Source: an uncultured Pseudomonadales bacterium (lineage in GTDB: Bacteria > Pseudomonadota > Gammaproteobacteria > Pseudomonadales > Cellvibrionaceae). From it: a stretch of DNA of 64,000 bases. This document shows, piece by piece, positions 1 to 9,079 of the stretch (its first letter is position 1; each line of letters opens with the position of its first letter). The translations under genes were made by a program, and so were the position numbers. A model generated the notes under the pieces. It had not been told where the DNA came from. It saw only the letters and a program-made list of their open reading frames with translations, and did no database searches. The stretch covers positions 124,001 through 188,000 of the forward strand of contig CANLBN010000002.1 in NCBI GenBank assembly GCA_947488935.1. The letters are read 5' to 3'.

Positions 1-48
1 GTGTATAAAATATAGGCGCATTAATGTGGAGCACTAACTGATAGACAA

Positions 49-855
49 CTAATCAAGGTTGCAGTGTGCTTTATCTAGCGTGGGTAAAGCAATTAAAAAG
101 CGGTGGTTCCACAACTTGCCTGTTACCCATAAGCCTTTTTTATCTTTATCGTAGGCAATGCCATTAACGACATTTTTATTGCTGGGTTTAACACTCTTTG
201 CGCGCAGGCTGCTTAAATCGATGCTTGTTACAATACAGCCACTTTTGGTATCAATTGCATAAATATTATCGTCAAGCCAACGGTTTGCCCAAATAATGCC
301 GTCGATGTATTCCAACTCATTAATTTTATCTAGCCCCTTAACAGTTATAGTGCGCTGTACTTTAAAAGAGTCTTTATCTCTAAAGTACAGTGTATTGCTA
401 CCGTTGCTCATAATTAATGAATTTTCATTATGAGTCAGCCCCCAACCTTCGCCTTTATAAGTGATTTGCTGAATAGGTGTTAATGTTTTTTTGTCGAACA
501 CTAATAATGTATTTTCTTTCCAAGTGAGCAAAAATATTTTGTCGTCAATCACCGTTAACCCCTCTGCAAAAAAATGAGCCGGCAGTGTATAGCGGGTAAC
601 TTTATGAGGTTGCTGATAAATAAGGGTGGATTCATTGTAACCACCGCTACTGATATAAAAGTTTTTACTATCGTCTTGATACAAACCTTGAGTAAACCAG
701 CGATTACTATAAGGCGCTGTTGCAATAATGGTTGGGCTTATTGGAGAAGGTTGAGTTTTTAAGGAAGTAGCGTTATCCAGTGAAAGTACCGGTTTACTCG
801 ATAAAAGCAGAGTGCTAGTTATTAAAAGATATGCAGGTAACAGCCACTGACGCAT
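49..855 (-). CDS. Glutaminyl-peptide cyclotransferase-like protein
   Basis: Exported 268-residue beta-propeller protein of the glutamine cyclotransferase family, which converts N-terminal glutamine to pyroglutamate. A hydrophobic signal peptide covers about residues 1-25. Family signatures are all visible: FTQGL near residue 54, FAEGLT near 98, GEGWGLT near 136, NELEY near 180, NGIAYD near 233 and VTGKLW near 246. The start has a plausible AAAGGT ribosome site upstream. It stands alone, with a 330-base gap before the next gene. The family assignment is strong. The physiological substrate in bacteria is not known from the sequence. Confidence 0.88.
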   Translation of the reverse strand: MRQWLLPAYLLITSTLLLSSKPVLSLDNATSLKTQPSPISPTIIATAPYSNRWFTQGLYQDDSKNFYISSGGYNESTLIYQQPHKVTRYTLPAHFFAEGLTVIDDKIFLLTWKENTLLVFDKKTLTPIQQITYKGEGWGLTHNENSLIMSNGSNTLYFRDKDSFKVQRTITVKGLDKINELEYIDGIIWANRWLDDNIYAIDTKSGCIVTSIDLSSLRAKSVKPSNKNVVNGIAYDKDKKGLWVTGKLWNHRFLIALPTLDKAHCNLD

Positions 856-1187
856 CGATATAAACCTTTATGATTAATTTAAAACTATTTTACCCGCATC
901 GCAAAGTGTTTGGAGCCAACGAGTTTGGTTTTTATTTATTTTCTTCAATATAGAGCATAATAACCGTCATATAGGCAAAAATAAAAACAAATGCGTGATT
1001 TGGCTTATAAAGCTTGGTGATAGGCGTGATTTAGTTGGTTTATAGATGTGATGATTTTAGAATGAAATTGGTCGTTTTATTCGACCTATTATTTTGGTGC
1101 ATCAAATCTTCTATACATGTTTAAAATTTGATGTGGTCTAGTTATTTTAATCAATGCGTAAATAGAGTCGTGCTAACTCCACACTTT
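856..1187. other. Intergenic stretch without a recognisable gene
   Basis: About 330 AT-rich bases between the cyclotransferase-like gene and the ComFB-like gene. No coding region or RNA gene could be supported. An 8-base inverted repeat (CATCAAAT with ATTTGATG) near 1099-1133 is too weak to call a terminator. Confidence 0.5.
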
Positions 1188-1535
1188 TTAATGCTCAAGA
1201 CCACCTTCGTCATCCAGCAAATCTTTTTTATCCTGCTCACGTTTTTTAACAAAGGTAATAGCATTTTTGACAGCTTTGTTGACTTTTTTATTAATTTCAT
1301 CGAGCTCAATCGGCGAGAGGTAAAAACTCATGTCGACATCGTGTCGGATATAGCGTGGCGGCAGGTGGTTGAGAGCAACGCAGGAGACATCATCCATAAA
1401 GTCGTAATCCGTATTCGCTCGCGGATCGAGTTTGACAATAGCCTCTGCTACCAATCGCTCATAGTAATTGTGGACAGTACCAGTGTCTTGGGCGGTAAAG
1501 GCGATATTGCGGCGGCGCGTTAGTAGCATAGTCAT
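1188..1535 (-). CDS. ComFB-like (late competence) protein
   Basis: Small 115-residue cytosolic protein resembling the late competence development ComFB family. The support is the NYYERLV motif near residues 23-29, followed by a conserved ALNHLPPRY segment near 54-62. The C-terminal third is charged and probably helical. In Bacillus the family member sits in the comF operon, but its role in Gram-negative bacteria is unclear. No competence genes lie beside it here. The start could be residue 1 or the Met at residue 3, and neither has a strong ribosome site. Confidence 0.72.
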   Translation of the reverse strand: MTMLLTRRRNIAFTAQDTGTVHNYYERLVAEAIVKLDPRANTDYDFMDDVSCVALNHLPPRYIRHDVDMSFYLSPIELDEINKKVNKAVKNAITFVKKREQDKKDLLDDEGGLEH

Positions 1536-1643
1536 TACTCATAGTGGATAAACTCTTTAAAGTATAGACCTAATCGAGGGTTTATCTAGGCGAGGAGGGG
1601 TGATTTTTATACTTTTATTAAGTGTTTGATAATATAAGAGTAT

Positions 1644-3866
1644 TTAGTGATTTCGGCGCATGAGATCGCGAATAATAAAACGTGCTGGATTGAGCGAATT
1701 TGCCATTGTTTGTGACATGGGCAGTGGCTGCCCAGCCATCGTACATGCGATCAGTTCGGCAACCAGTGGTGTATAAGCCAGCCCCCTAGATCCATGCGCT
1801 ATATTGACATACAAACCAGAGAAATAAGGACCAGCAGAGGGCACCACAGTTTTGGCATTAAAGCTCAATGCTTGGTAAGTCTCTTCAAACGCGGGGTAAA
1901 TGGGTGCCGGGCCTGCTAGTGGCAAATAGTCGGGGCTTGTACACCTAAAACCAACACGTCCACTGTGAATATTACTGGCAAGGCTTGAGCTAGTCTCTTC
2001 TGAAAAGCCATTAAAATGCTTTGTGGTATTTGCCAAGTTACTTTGATGATCAATGTCTCTTAGCTCTTTATCGATACATTTTAGGTTAAAGCTCGCTCCC
2101 AAAGCATGGATCTGCTTAGTTGTATTGTTGATAGTCATTGCAGTGGCAGGAGGGATGTAACCTTCGGCACAAATAACGGTTTGCAATTGATCAAGGGGTG
2201 CTTGAGTTTCTAGGTAACTAATTTGTCCTCGTACCGACTGAGTCGGTAACCAACGAGTTTGATCAAAGCCTTTAGCATCGTTTGCGTTAGCAACGATAAC
2301 CTGATCAAACCTATGTTCATAGGTTTGTTGGTTTTCGTCCAGTGTCGTGCCTACTAAACTCCATTTTTTAGAATCTCTGCATTGATTCAACGAGTGAATA
2401 ACTGTGTTATTGATGACGGTTATCTGCTTATGTGTACACAGCCATTGGCAGAGTAATTGTGGGCTCAGCCATCCAGAATAAGGTAGGTACAGTGCACCGG
2501 TATTCAGTGAAATATTGGCAAGATGGCTTGCCTGTTCTTTATCTACGAATTGTATACTTTTTGTAGATGGGAACCTTTCATAAATGCCTTGGTGATTTTT
2601 TTCTGCCTTATCGTTGTAGCTAAGTTGTAAAACGCCACAACGCTCTCCCTGCTTAGTTTGTTGCCAATAGTCTTGATAAAAATATTGTGAGTAGAGTAGG
2701 GCGTCTAAATTAAAGTCGCTCAAGGTTTGAGCGTGCGGGGATAATTTGGCATATAGCACACCTTGAGGATTACCCGATGCCTCTGATGCGAGTTTGTCTT
2801 GGCGGTCGATTATTGTGACGTTAAAACCACGCTTTGCTAATGCATAAGCACTATGGCAACCGGCAAGGCCACCACCAATAATTGCAACGGATTGTTGTGG
2901 CTGAAGTGGTTGATAATTGTCAATGACAGCCCAAGGTGTTAGATTTTTTGCACTGCTTGAGCGCCGTGTTTTTTTATTGGTTGTGGTATTTTTGGGTGTT
3001 GGTTGGTCTGCACTGTTCTGTGGCTTATCAGCCTTTTGGTGACAGGGCTCAAATACGCCAGATAACATTTCGCGTTTGCGGCCAAACCCTGGCCATTTAA
3101 CAATATTAAAACCTGCATCAATTAAACCACGTCTAACATTGCTGGCAGCGGTAAAAGTTGAAAAGCTAGTGCCTTTTTTACTCAGTAAAGCGATTGTTTT
3201 ATAAAGGGATGGTGTCCACATCTCTGGATTTTTGGATGGGGCAAAGCCATCTAAAAACCATGCATCGACCCCAAGCCATAGAGGTTTAATAGCCGATAAA
3301 TCTTTCACAGGCTCTTCGGCTATTATTGCCTCATATGTCGCGCCTAAAGGTTGGTGTAATAACTCTTTAAACCCAAGTTCTGCATCATTAATCAGTAAGA
3401 TTAAGCGAATGTTACCAAAGGTTAAGGTCTTATATTGCGGTATATTTGTCGAGGTAAAATGCATATCATAAGCGTGTAATAGCTTATTTATAAGTATTGA
3501 TAGGCTGGGCCATAGTGCTAGTGCGCGTTTTAAGTTTTCCGGCGATAGTGGATATTTTTCGGTGCTAATAAACGTGAGTTGTGCAGTATTGGGTGCATGT
3601 TCTTGCCATAGTTGCCAGCAACTTAAAAAATTTAACCCAGTGCCAAAACCCGTCTCTCCAATAACAAAAGAGCCACTGTCTTTTAATGTTTTAAAGCGCT
3701 GTTCGAGTTGGTTTTTTTCTAAAAAAACATAACGGCTTTCTGCCAAACCATTTTCACGAGAGAAGTACACATCGCCAAATTGCACTGACATGGGTTGGCC
3801 ATCTTCACTCCACTCGATAATTTGAGAGGGTGGTGCTTCTTGTTTATCGCCAACGCCTTTGGTCAT
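1644..3866 (-). CDS. mnmC: Bifunctional tRNA mnm5s2U biosynthesis protein MnmC
   Basis: Two-domain enzyme for the last steps of mnm5s2U synthesis at the tRNA wobble base. The N-terminal methyltransferase half has FGDVYFSRENG and a GFGTGLNFL SAM-binding motif. The C-terminal FAD oxidase half starts with a Rossmann motif, IIGGGLAGCHSAYAL. I use the ATG at 3866 (740 residues), because it places FGDVYFS at the same distance from the start as in E. coli MnmC. A longer reading to 3962 would overlap fldB by 37 bases. Neither start has a clear ribosome site. It is probably co-transcribed with fldB and trmL upstream, and trmL is also a wobble-base tRNA modification enzyme. Confidence 0.93.
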   Translation of the reverse strand: MTKGVGDKQEAPPSQIIEWSEDGQPMSVQFGDVYFSRENGLAESRYVFLEKNQLEQRFKTLKDSGSFVIGETGFGTGLNFLSCWQLWQEHAPNTAQLTFISTEKYPLSPENLKRALALWPSLSILINKLLHAYDMHFTSTNIPQYKTLTFGNIRLILLINDAELGFKELLHQPLGATYEAIIAEEPVKDLSAIKPLWLGVDAWFLDGFAPSKNPEMWTPSLYKTIALLSKKGTSFSTFTAASNVRRGLIDAGFNIVKWPGFGRKREMLSGVFEPCHQKADKPQNSADQPTPKNTTTNKKTRRSSSAKNLTPWAVIDNYQPLQPQQSVAIIGGGLAGCHSAYALAKRGFNVTIIDRQDKLASEASGNPQGVLYAKLSPHAQTLSDFNLDALLYSQYFYQDYWQQTKQGERCGVLQLSYNDKAEKNHQGIYERFPSTKSIQFVDKEQASHLANISLNTGALYLPYSGWLSPQLLCQWLCTHKQITVINNTVIHSLNQCRDSKKWSLVGTTLDENQQTYEHRFDQVIVANANDAKGFDQTRWLPTQSVRGQISYLETQAPLDQLQTVICAEGYIPPATAMTINNTTKQIHALGASFNLKCIDKELRDIDHQSNLANTTKHFNGFSEETSSSLASNIHSGRVGFRCTSPDYLPLAGPAPIYPAFEETYQALSFNAKTVVPSAGPYFSGLYVNIAHGSRGLAYTPLVAELIACTMAGQPLPMSQTMANSLNPARFIIRDLMRRNH

Positions 3867-3925
3867 AGTGTTATTTGCGAGTACCTTGTTTTTAGGGCAC
3901 TCTTTGCCGTATTTTTTAATAGGAA

Positions 3926-4447
3926 TTAGAGTTGAAAATCTGCTTTGAGTTGTTCGCACCATAAAGCAATGCGCTCGTCAGTTTGTTCAAACTGGTTTTC
4001 GTCGTCGAGAGCGAGACCAAGAAACTGTGTTTTGTCGCTAGTAAGTGCTTGGGATTCCTCGAAGGTATAGCCTTCATTTGGCCAATAACCAATCATGGTA
4101 GCGCCTAGTAATAGGACTTTGTTGTGCAGATAGCCCATAGCATCTAAAAACCAATCGGGATAACCAATTTGATCGCCAAGGCCAAATAAGGCAATGGTTT
4201 TTCCTGTAAATGTGAGGTTGTCTATTTGGTCCCACACGGCTTCCCAGTCTTCCTGTAGCTCACCATAATCCCAGGTAGGGATGCCAAAGATAATGTATTG
4301 GTAGTTGTCGACCTCAGTTAATTCAGTATCGGCAATGTTATAAAGGTCAATATTTTCTTGACCAAAATACTGTTGGATTTTCTCTGCACTCATCTCGGTG
4401 TAGCAAGTTGAGCTACCATAAAAAAGTCCAATAGGGGCTCTTTTCAT
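3926..4447 (-). CDS. fldB: Long-chain flavodoxin, FldB-like
   Basis: 173-residue FMN electron carrier of the long-chain flavodoxin class. The N-terminal phosphate loop reads FYGSSTCYTE, followed by the 50s-loop region PTWDYGELQEDW and the 90s-loop region GLGDQIGYPDWF. The loop carries Cys-Tyr where the canonical motif has Gly-Asn, as in the Pseudomonas-type proteins annotated FldB. It lies 21 bases after trmL and just before mnmC. It is likely to serve as a low-potential electron donor, but the redox partner cannot be told from the sequence. Confidence 0.85.
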   Translation of the reverse strand: MKRAPIGLFYGSSTCYTEMSAEKIQQYFGQENIDLYNIADTELTEVDNYQYIIFGIPTWDYGELQEDWEAVWDQIDNLTFTGKTIALFGLGDQIGYPDWFLDAMGYLHNKVLLLGATMIGYWPNEGYTFEESQALTSDKTQFLGLALDDENQFEQTDERIALWCEQLKADFQL

Positions 4448-4468
4448 TGTTGATTCTCTTTTCTGTCT

Positions 4469-4975
4469 TTATATTGCACCGGTAAAGCCAAGTTGACGCC
4501 AAGCTTCATAAACAATCACGGAAACAGAGTTAGATAAATTCATACTGCGACTATGTGGCTGCATAGGGATACGTAAAACTTCATTGATATGCTCATGCTC
4601 GCGGATCTCTGGTGGTAACCCACGTGTTTCTGCACCAAAAATAACAAAATCATTCTCGGTAAAATTAACATCGGTATAACTGCATTTGCCTTTTGTGCTA
4701 ATGGCAAATAGTTGCTTGCTAGTGGTTGCGGTTGGATCGTTGGTATCTACTTGATCGTGAAATACAGCATCCTCTAAGAATGCCTCCCAGTTTTTATGGC
4801 GAATCACTGCTGCCCACTCATCGTAATCCAAGCCTGCTCGGCGTAGGCGTTTATCGTCAAGCTCAAAACCTAAAGGCTCTACTAGGTGGAGTTTACAACC
4901 TGTATTAGCGGCTAAGCGGATGATATTACCCGTATTGGGAGGTATCTCTGGTTCTACTAAAACAATATTGATCAT
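4469..4975 (-). CDS. trmL: tRNA (cytidine(34)-2'-O)-methyltransferase TrmL
   Basis: SPOUT-family methyltransferase that methylates the 2'-O of the wobble nucleotide in some leucine tRNAs. The mature start is [20 protein letters not shown], matching the family N terminus. The knotted C-terminal SAM site includes FGAETRGLP and [17 protein letters not shown] place the start at the ATG at 4975 (168 residues). A 22-residue hydrophobic extension reading upstream to 5041 is not part of the family. It is first in a probable trmL-fldB-mnmC operon. Confidence 0.93.
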   Translation of the reverse strand: MINIVLVEPEIPPNTGNIIRLAANTGCKLHLVEPLGFELDDKRLRRAGLDYDEWAAVIRHKNWEAFLEDAVFHDQVDTNDPTATTSKQLFAISTKGKCSYTDVNFTENDFVIFGAETRGLPPEIREHEHINEVLRIPMQPHSRSMNLSNSVSVIVYEAWRQLGFTGAI

Positions 4976-5270
4976 AGTTGGCAAAAGGACACTTAATGGC
5001 ACAGTCAAAATAATGGCCAAATTATATAGAAAACTTAGCAAATGAACATCTAACTTTTAAACGCCAAGTTTCTGGCTAAAGAACGATTTTGTTCAAAAAA
5101 GCCGTAAAATATAGCTTAAAAGTCTAGCGGTAGTGGTAATTAGAGCTATTCTTATACAAAGGATTATACACTTTTATTTTTGGTTATTTATTGTTGTGTC
5201 GTGAATATGTTTTAGTTCGATACAGCAGTGGAAAAAGACCACTTTTTGTATGTTGGTATAGGTTAATTTT

Positions 5271-6578
5271 ATGGAAGTCTCAATTAAAAGCTCTATTCGT
5301 CAAAAATTCATTCTTGCTCTTATGCTGATTGCGCTTGCTGGGTTTAGCGTTGACCATAAGCTTATTGTCGATGAGCCTCAAGTGATTGCCGAAGAGTCAG
5401 ATAGCCTCAGCGTTAACACTCTGCTTGTTGATACTGCCAGCTTTTTAGTGAAGAACCCTAAGTATTATCAATACGATGCTGAAAAAATGCCTTCGGAAAT
5501 ATTTACTTTTTTAGAAGGTTATGAACTCAATAGAAAAATCAACAAAAAAATTGTGATCTTTGAAATTGTTGATGCTGTCGAAAAAAGTGAAAAAGTTCGG
5601 CAGCTTATCAGTGAAGGGGATACTCTTTTTAGAGAAGACAAATTAACGTCTCCCGCGGGTAATAATGCCTTTGAGCGCTACGAAGATGCATTGTTATTAG
5701 AAAAGGATAATAAGCAGGCGCTTGCAGGTATCCAAAAAATCGTCGATCGCTACTTGTCTCTTGTTGACTTGGTCATCAGAAAAAACGAGGCGTACAAGGT
5801 CGCAGGCCTAGTCGAAAATGCGTATCGCGTTAGCGAAGACTATTTTGATATCGCACCGCAGATCAAAAAATACTCTGGTTATATTAAGGATGAGTCAATA
5901 TTTATAGGGCAAAGTGATTATGATATTGACCCAAATAGTGTATTAAGCTCTTCTCAAAATAAAGCCAGTAAGGATCAAGCCAACGAAAATAATTTAAAAG
6001 TGTACGCAAATATTATTGATGTTGATAAAAAGACGGCGGAGATAGCAAGAGGCTTAGTTGACCAAAAAGATATTTATGGTGCAATTAAAGTCTTAGAGTC
6101 GTTTTCTAGCGTTAGTGATTACTGGCAGGACTCTTATGATTTATTATTGGGGCTCTATCTTAAAGTTGCAATGAATGAAAATGCAGAAGCGCTTGTTTAC
6201 AACAATAAAAGTCTCGACCTTTTTCAATTTGCCGAAAAAGCCGCGCATATTTTCGTCGCACGAGAAGATAGTATAGGGGCTATTGATTTGCTCGAAGGGC
6301 ATCAACCAGATATCGAGTATTATCAAAATTACTACCGCCTTAAAGCGGGGCTTTATTTTGAAACAGGCAACTATAAAGGTTCTTCTACCCTATACCGTAA
6401 ACTATTGCATGTAGATTACACAAACCCTACTTATTGGCTAGGTTTAGCGGCTTCTTTAGACAAATTGGAAGATGGCAAAGCCTTACAAGCTTTTCATTAT
6501 GCAAATTACTATGCAGCCAAACAGTCCGATATAAAACGCTACATTGAGCAAAATGTTATACTCGCTTCTATTTATTAA
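5271..6578 (+). CDS. MshN-like TPR protein (MSHA pilus-type)
   Basis: 435-residue protein with an N-terminal membrane anchor (about residues 11-27), a low-similarity middle part and a C-terminal tetratricopeptide region. The C terminus (YYRLKAGLYFETGNYKGSS, then YWLGLAASLDKLEDGKALQAF) resembles the end of MshN, an assembly factor of the mannose-sensitive haemagglutinin type IV pilus. The next gene on the same strand is a prepilin, which supports the link. No other msh genes are present in the window. The MshN assignment is from pattern memory and is moderate. Confidence 0.6.
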   Translation: MEVSIKSSIRQKFILALMLIALAGFSVDHKLIVDEPQVIAEESDSLSVNTLLVDTASFLVKNPKYYQYDAEKMPSEIFTFLEGYELNRKINKKIVIFEIVDAVEKSEKVRQLISEGDTLFREDKLTSPAGNNAFERYEDALLLEKDNKQALAGIQKIVDRYLSLVDLVIRKNEAYKVAGLVENAYRVSEDYFDIAPQIKKYSGYIKDESIFIGQSDYDIDPNSVLSSSQNKASKDQANENNLKVYANIIDVDKKTAEIARGLVDQKDIYGAIKVLESFSSVSDYWQDSYDLLLGLYLKVAMNENAEALVYNNKSLDLFQFAEKAAHIFVAREDSIGAIDLLEGHQPDIEYYQNYYRLKAGLYFETGNYKGSSTLYRKLLHVDYTNPTYWLGLAASLDKLEDGKALQAFHYANYYAAKQSDIKRYIEQNVILASIY

Positions 6579-6936
6579 TCGTACTTAATAGGTATGGTTA
6601 ACGTAATTTCTAACAGTAATTTGGTTTGCTCTCTCTTTGTGTCTCTAAAATGCCTTTTTTCAAAAAGGCATTTGCTCTACAGTAGTACACCCCAAAAATT
6701 AAAAATATTATGTGCTGTGTACTTCTCGTTAGTAGACAGTAGATAATTTTAAGCAGCGAAAAATATCATGGCTTATTCAATTAAGTATTCGCTATAGCAG
6801 ATTGATCGCTATTATTCTTCATCTATTCCATAAGCGTATAGTAATCGACTGGACGAATTAAATCTTATCGCTATAGTTATAAATACAAGGGTATGCAACA
6901 GCAATATTTTTAGAACACTGCTTGTGAGAAGAGTCG
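6579..6936. other. Intergenic stretch between MshN-like and pilin genes
   Basis: About 360 bases. A 12-base-pair hairpin (AAATGCCTTTTT, 2-base loop, AAAAAGGCATTT) lies at 6648-6673. It may terminate or attenuate transcription between the two genes. Nothing else was recognised. Confidence 0.5.
6648..6673 (+). terminator. Hairpin downstream of the MshN-like gene
   Basis: Perfect 12-base-pair inverted repeat with a 2-base loop. The right arm ends in TTT and then GCTC, so there is no long U tract. It could be a weak terminator or an mRNA-stabilising hairpin. Confidence 0.5.
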
Positions 6937-7398
6937 ATGACAATAGAGACAAAAATTAAAACCTATGAAACAGGTTTTACAATGATAGAGCTGATCGCTC
7001 TTGTTGTCATTTTGTATGTATTGGGAGCGACGACTATTTCTCGGTTTATTGATTTTTCGAATGCAGGGCAGGGCGATGAAATTAAAAATATTGCCAGCGC
7101 ATTAACGAGTATGGCTAGCCTGAATCACGCTAACAATATTGCATATGATGCGGGTCTATCCAACGTAGCACCTGTAGAGATAGTCAATTGCCAAAGTGTC
7201 GCCGTATTACTGGATGTAGATTTACATAAAGAATATCGTATTGAAGTTGGGCAGGGCGTCACTATCGAGCATAATGGTGTCGATAGTGAAGGTGGCTCTT
7301 CCAGTTGTTTTATCGCCTTTGATACAAATAGTGATGGCGCTTTTGATCTCAATGATGAGCCCCGTGAATCCTTTATGGCTTATGGTGTGCGTAACTAG
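6937..7398 (+). CDS. Type IV pilin-like protein (prepilin leader)
   Basis: 153-residue prepilin. The leader ends in the prepilin peptidase site TG|FTMIEL at about residues 13-19, with Glu at mature position 5. A single hydrophobic helix (IALVVILYVLGATTI) follows. Two cysteines about 50 residues apart (NCQSV and SSCFIAF) could form the C-terminal pilin disulfide. A DTNSDGAFDLNDEPR acidic loop near the C terminus looks like a calcium-binding motif. It is probably an MSHA-type pilin or minor pseudopilin, exported and assembled by machinery encoded elsewhere. Confidence 0.82.
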   Translation: MTIETKIKTYETGFTMIELIALVVILYVLGATTISRFIDFSNAGQGDEIKNIASALTSMASLNHANNIAYDAGLSNVAPVEIVNCQSVAVLLDVDLHKEYRIEVGQGVTIEHNGVDSEGGSSSCFIAFDTNSDGAFDLNDEPRESFMAYGVRN

Positions 7399-7690
7399 CT
7401 AACTATCTGCTACCTATATTATTTCTGTTTAAGCCTCCGTATTAGTTGTCATGATCGTTTTTAGCTGTAGTACTAATGGTCATGGCAACTTACCTTTCTT
7501 AGTTGTACATCGAATATAACAAGTATCCTATCAATGGCTATTTACCGTGTTAGCTGTCGCGTGAGTAAATAGTCAATTTTGTACATATTTCATTTCTTAC
7601 TTAGTGGTGTATTATCGCGCTTTAACCGACTCGCCTATCCTATGTTATATGATGGGCATATATACAATATGCTAATAGAGATTATATGTT

Positions 7691-8674
7691 ATGAGTAAAC
7701 CTATTGTTTTAGTCACATCCGCATCTGGCCGTATTGGGCGAGAGCTAATTGCACGCTTAGCCAAAGAGCAGCAATTCCTTATTCGCGCCTGCTGTTTTAG
7801 CGAGAGTAAAACAGAGTTTCTTAGGTCCATTGGGGCTGATGAAGTTGTCCGATTTGATTTGAATGATGAGGCAACATGGAGCGCTGCGTTGGATGGTGTA
7901 AGTAGTGTTTATTCAGCCTCCCTTGACCCAATGCTTGAGGGGCATCTTAATTTTTGTAAAGAACTAGGTCGTCGAAAAGACCAGATCCAACACGTCGTTA
8001 GGATAAGTTGTATGGGAGCTGATACTAATACGGCCTCTTACGATGCTAATAAGCATGCTTCTCGCACTGGAGCCTCTATTCCATTGATGTTGCAACATTA
8101 CTGGTGGGGAGAAAAAGCGCTAATTGATGAGGGCCTTAATGTTACCGTATTGCGCAATAATTTTTTTATGAACCATTTATTAAAAACCGATTGCGATAAT
8201 ATTGATAGCGAGGGTTGGTTTGCCAACCCGTTAGGTGATACACGTAACTCGCTTGTGGCAACACGTGATATAGCAGAGGCTGCAGCTGTTGTATTGTCTG
8301 AAGGTGGCGCACAACATAGTAATAAATTTTATGATATTACCGGTCCAGAGCCACAAACGATGGCTGAAATAGCCGAAGATCTCGGTCGTGCAATGGATAA
8401 AAGCATAGAGTATCGCCCACAAAAAATGGAAGATTTTGAGCGTGATTTTGGTAGTACGCGCGCGGAGTTTTTTGAATATCTGGCAAATGGGTTTTACACT
8501 CGCTGTAGCCCCGATTTTTATAATATTACTGGACATAAACCGACCTCTTATTATGAATATCTCACAACAAAAGGTGCCGCTGGAGAGACTGGTCTTGAAG
8601 AGTTATGGCAAGGTAATTTATGGAAAAAAGGCGAAGATGCCATGAAAGCCGCCGCAGACCTTAAAGCCTCGTAA
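7691..8674 (+). CDS. NmrA-like NAD(P)-binding protein
   Basis: 327-residue Rossmann-fold protein of the NmrA/atypical short-chain dehydrogenase type. The N-terminal nucleotide motif is VTSASGRIGREL at residues 8-19. A segment TVLRNNFFMNHLL matches the substrate-side region of NmrA-like reductases. The canonical YxxxK catalytic pair is not obvious, so it may be a redox sensor or an isoflavone reductase-type enzyme. It is a single gene followed by a terminator. Confidence 0.75.
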   Translation: MSKPIVLVTSASGRIGRELIARLAKEQQFLIRACCFSESKTEFLRSIGADEVVRFDLNDEATWSAALDGVSSVYSASLDPMLEGHLNFCKELGRRKDQIQHVVRISCMGADTNTASYDANKHASRTGASIPLMLQHYWWGEKALIDEGLNVTVLRNNFFMNHLLKTDCDNIDSEGWFANPLGDTRNSLVATRDIAEAAAVVLSEGGAQHSNKFYDITGPEPQTMAEIAEDLGRAMDKSIEYRPQKMEDFERDFGSTRAEFFEYLANGFYTRCSPDFYNITGHKPTSYYEYLTTKGAAGETGLEELWQGNLWKKGEDAMKAAADLKAS

Positions 8675-8702
8675 GTAATCTTTGCGACTAAATTGTTATG
8701 AT

Positions 8703-8728
8703 AAAGGGTAGTTTTGCTACCCTTTTTG
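8703..8728 (+). terminator. Rho-independent terminator after the NmrA-like gene
   Basis: AAAGGGTAG, a 5-base loop, then CTACCCTTT and further T residues. This is a classic GC-containing stem followed by a U tract, 28 bases after the stop codon. Confidence 0.85.
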
Positions 8729-8816
8729 CTGTTGATTATCTCCATTTACGCTTTCTTTAAAGACGGTTGGTATAGTTAGGCGGTACAATAGGTATTTAAT
8801 GGAGTAGTGTTGGACT

Positions 8817-9035
8817 ATGCAAAAGATACAAATTAATAAAGAACCTGTAGAGCTTTATAAAATACTTAAATTTGAAGGCCTTGCAAGTAGTGGAGCAGAA
8901 GCTAAACAAATGATTAGCGAGGGTTTGGTGCAACTCAACGATGTTGTCGAGCTACAAAAGCGTAAAAAAATAGTAGGGAATGATATACTCACTATAAATG
9001 ATGAGAAATTCGAAATCCAATACTTGAATTGTTAA
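8817..9035 (+). CDS. S4-domain RNA-binding protein, YbcJ-like
   Basis: 72-residue protein consisting of a single S4 RNA-binding domain. The KFEGLASSGAEAKQMISEGLVQLN segment (residues about 18-41) is the typical S4 helix-loop. It corresponds to YbcJ/YaaA-type proteins, which are thought to bind structured RNA, possibly in ribosome assembly. It stands 44 bases before the catalase-like gene. The function is inferred only from the domain. Confidence 0.8.
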   Translation: MQKIQINKEPVELYKILKFEGLASSGAEAKQMISEGLVQLNDVVELQKRKKIVGNDILTINDEKFEIQYLNC

Positions 9036-9079
9036 TGTTAAGGTGGCTACTTTATAAAAGTATAGAGCCGTTATCTATT

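Noticed and set aside
1128..1523. 131-codon plus-strand reading frame over the ComFB-like gene
   Set aside because: Antisense shadow; the minus-strand protein has family motifs.
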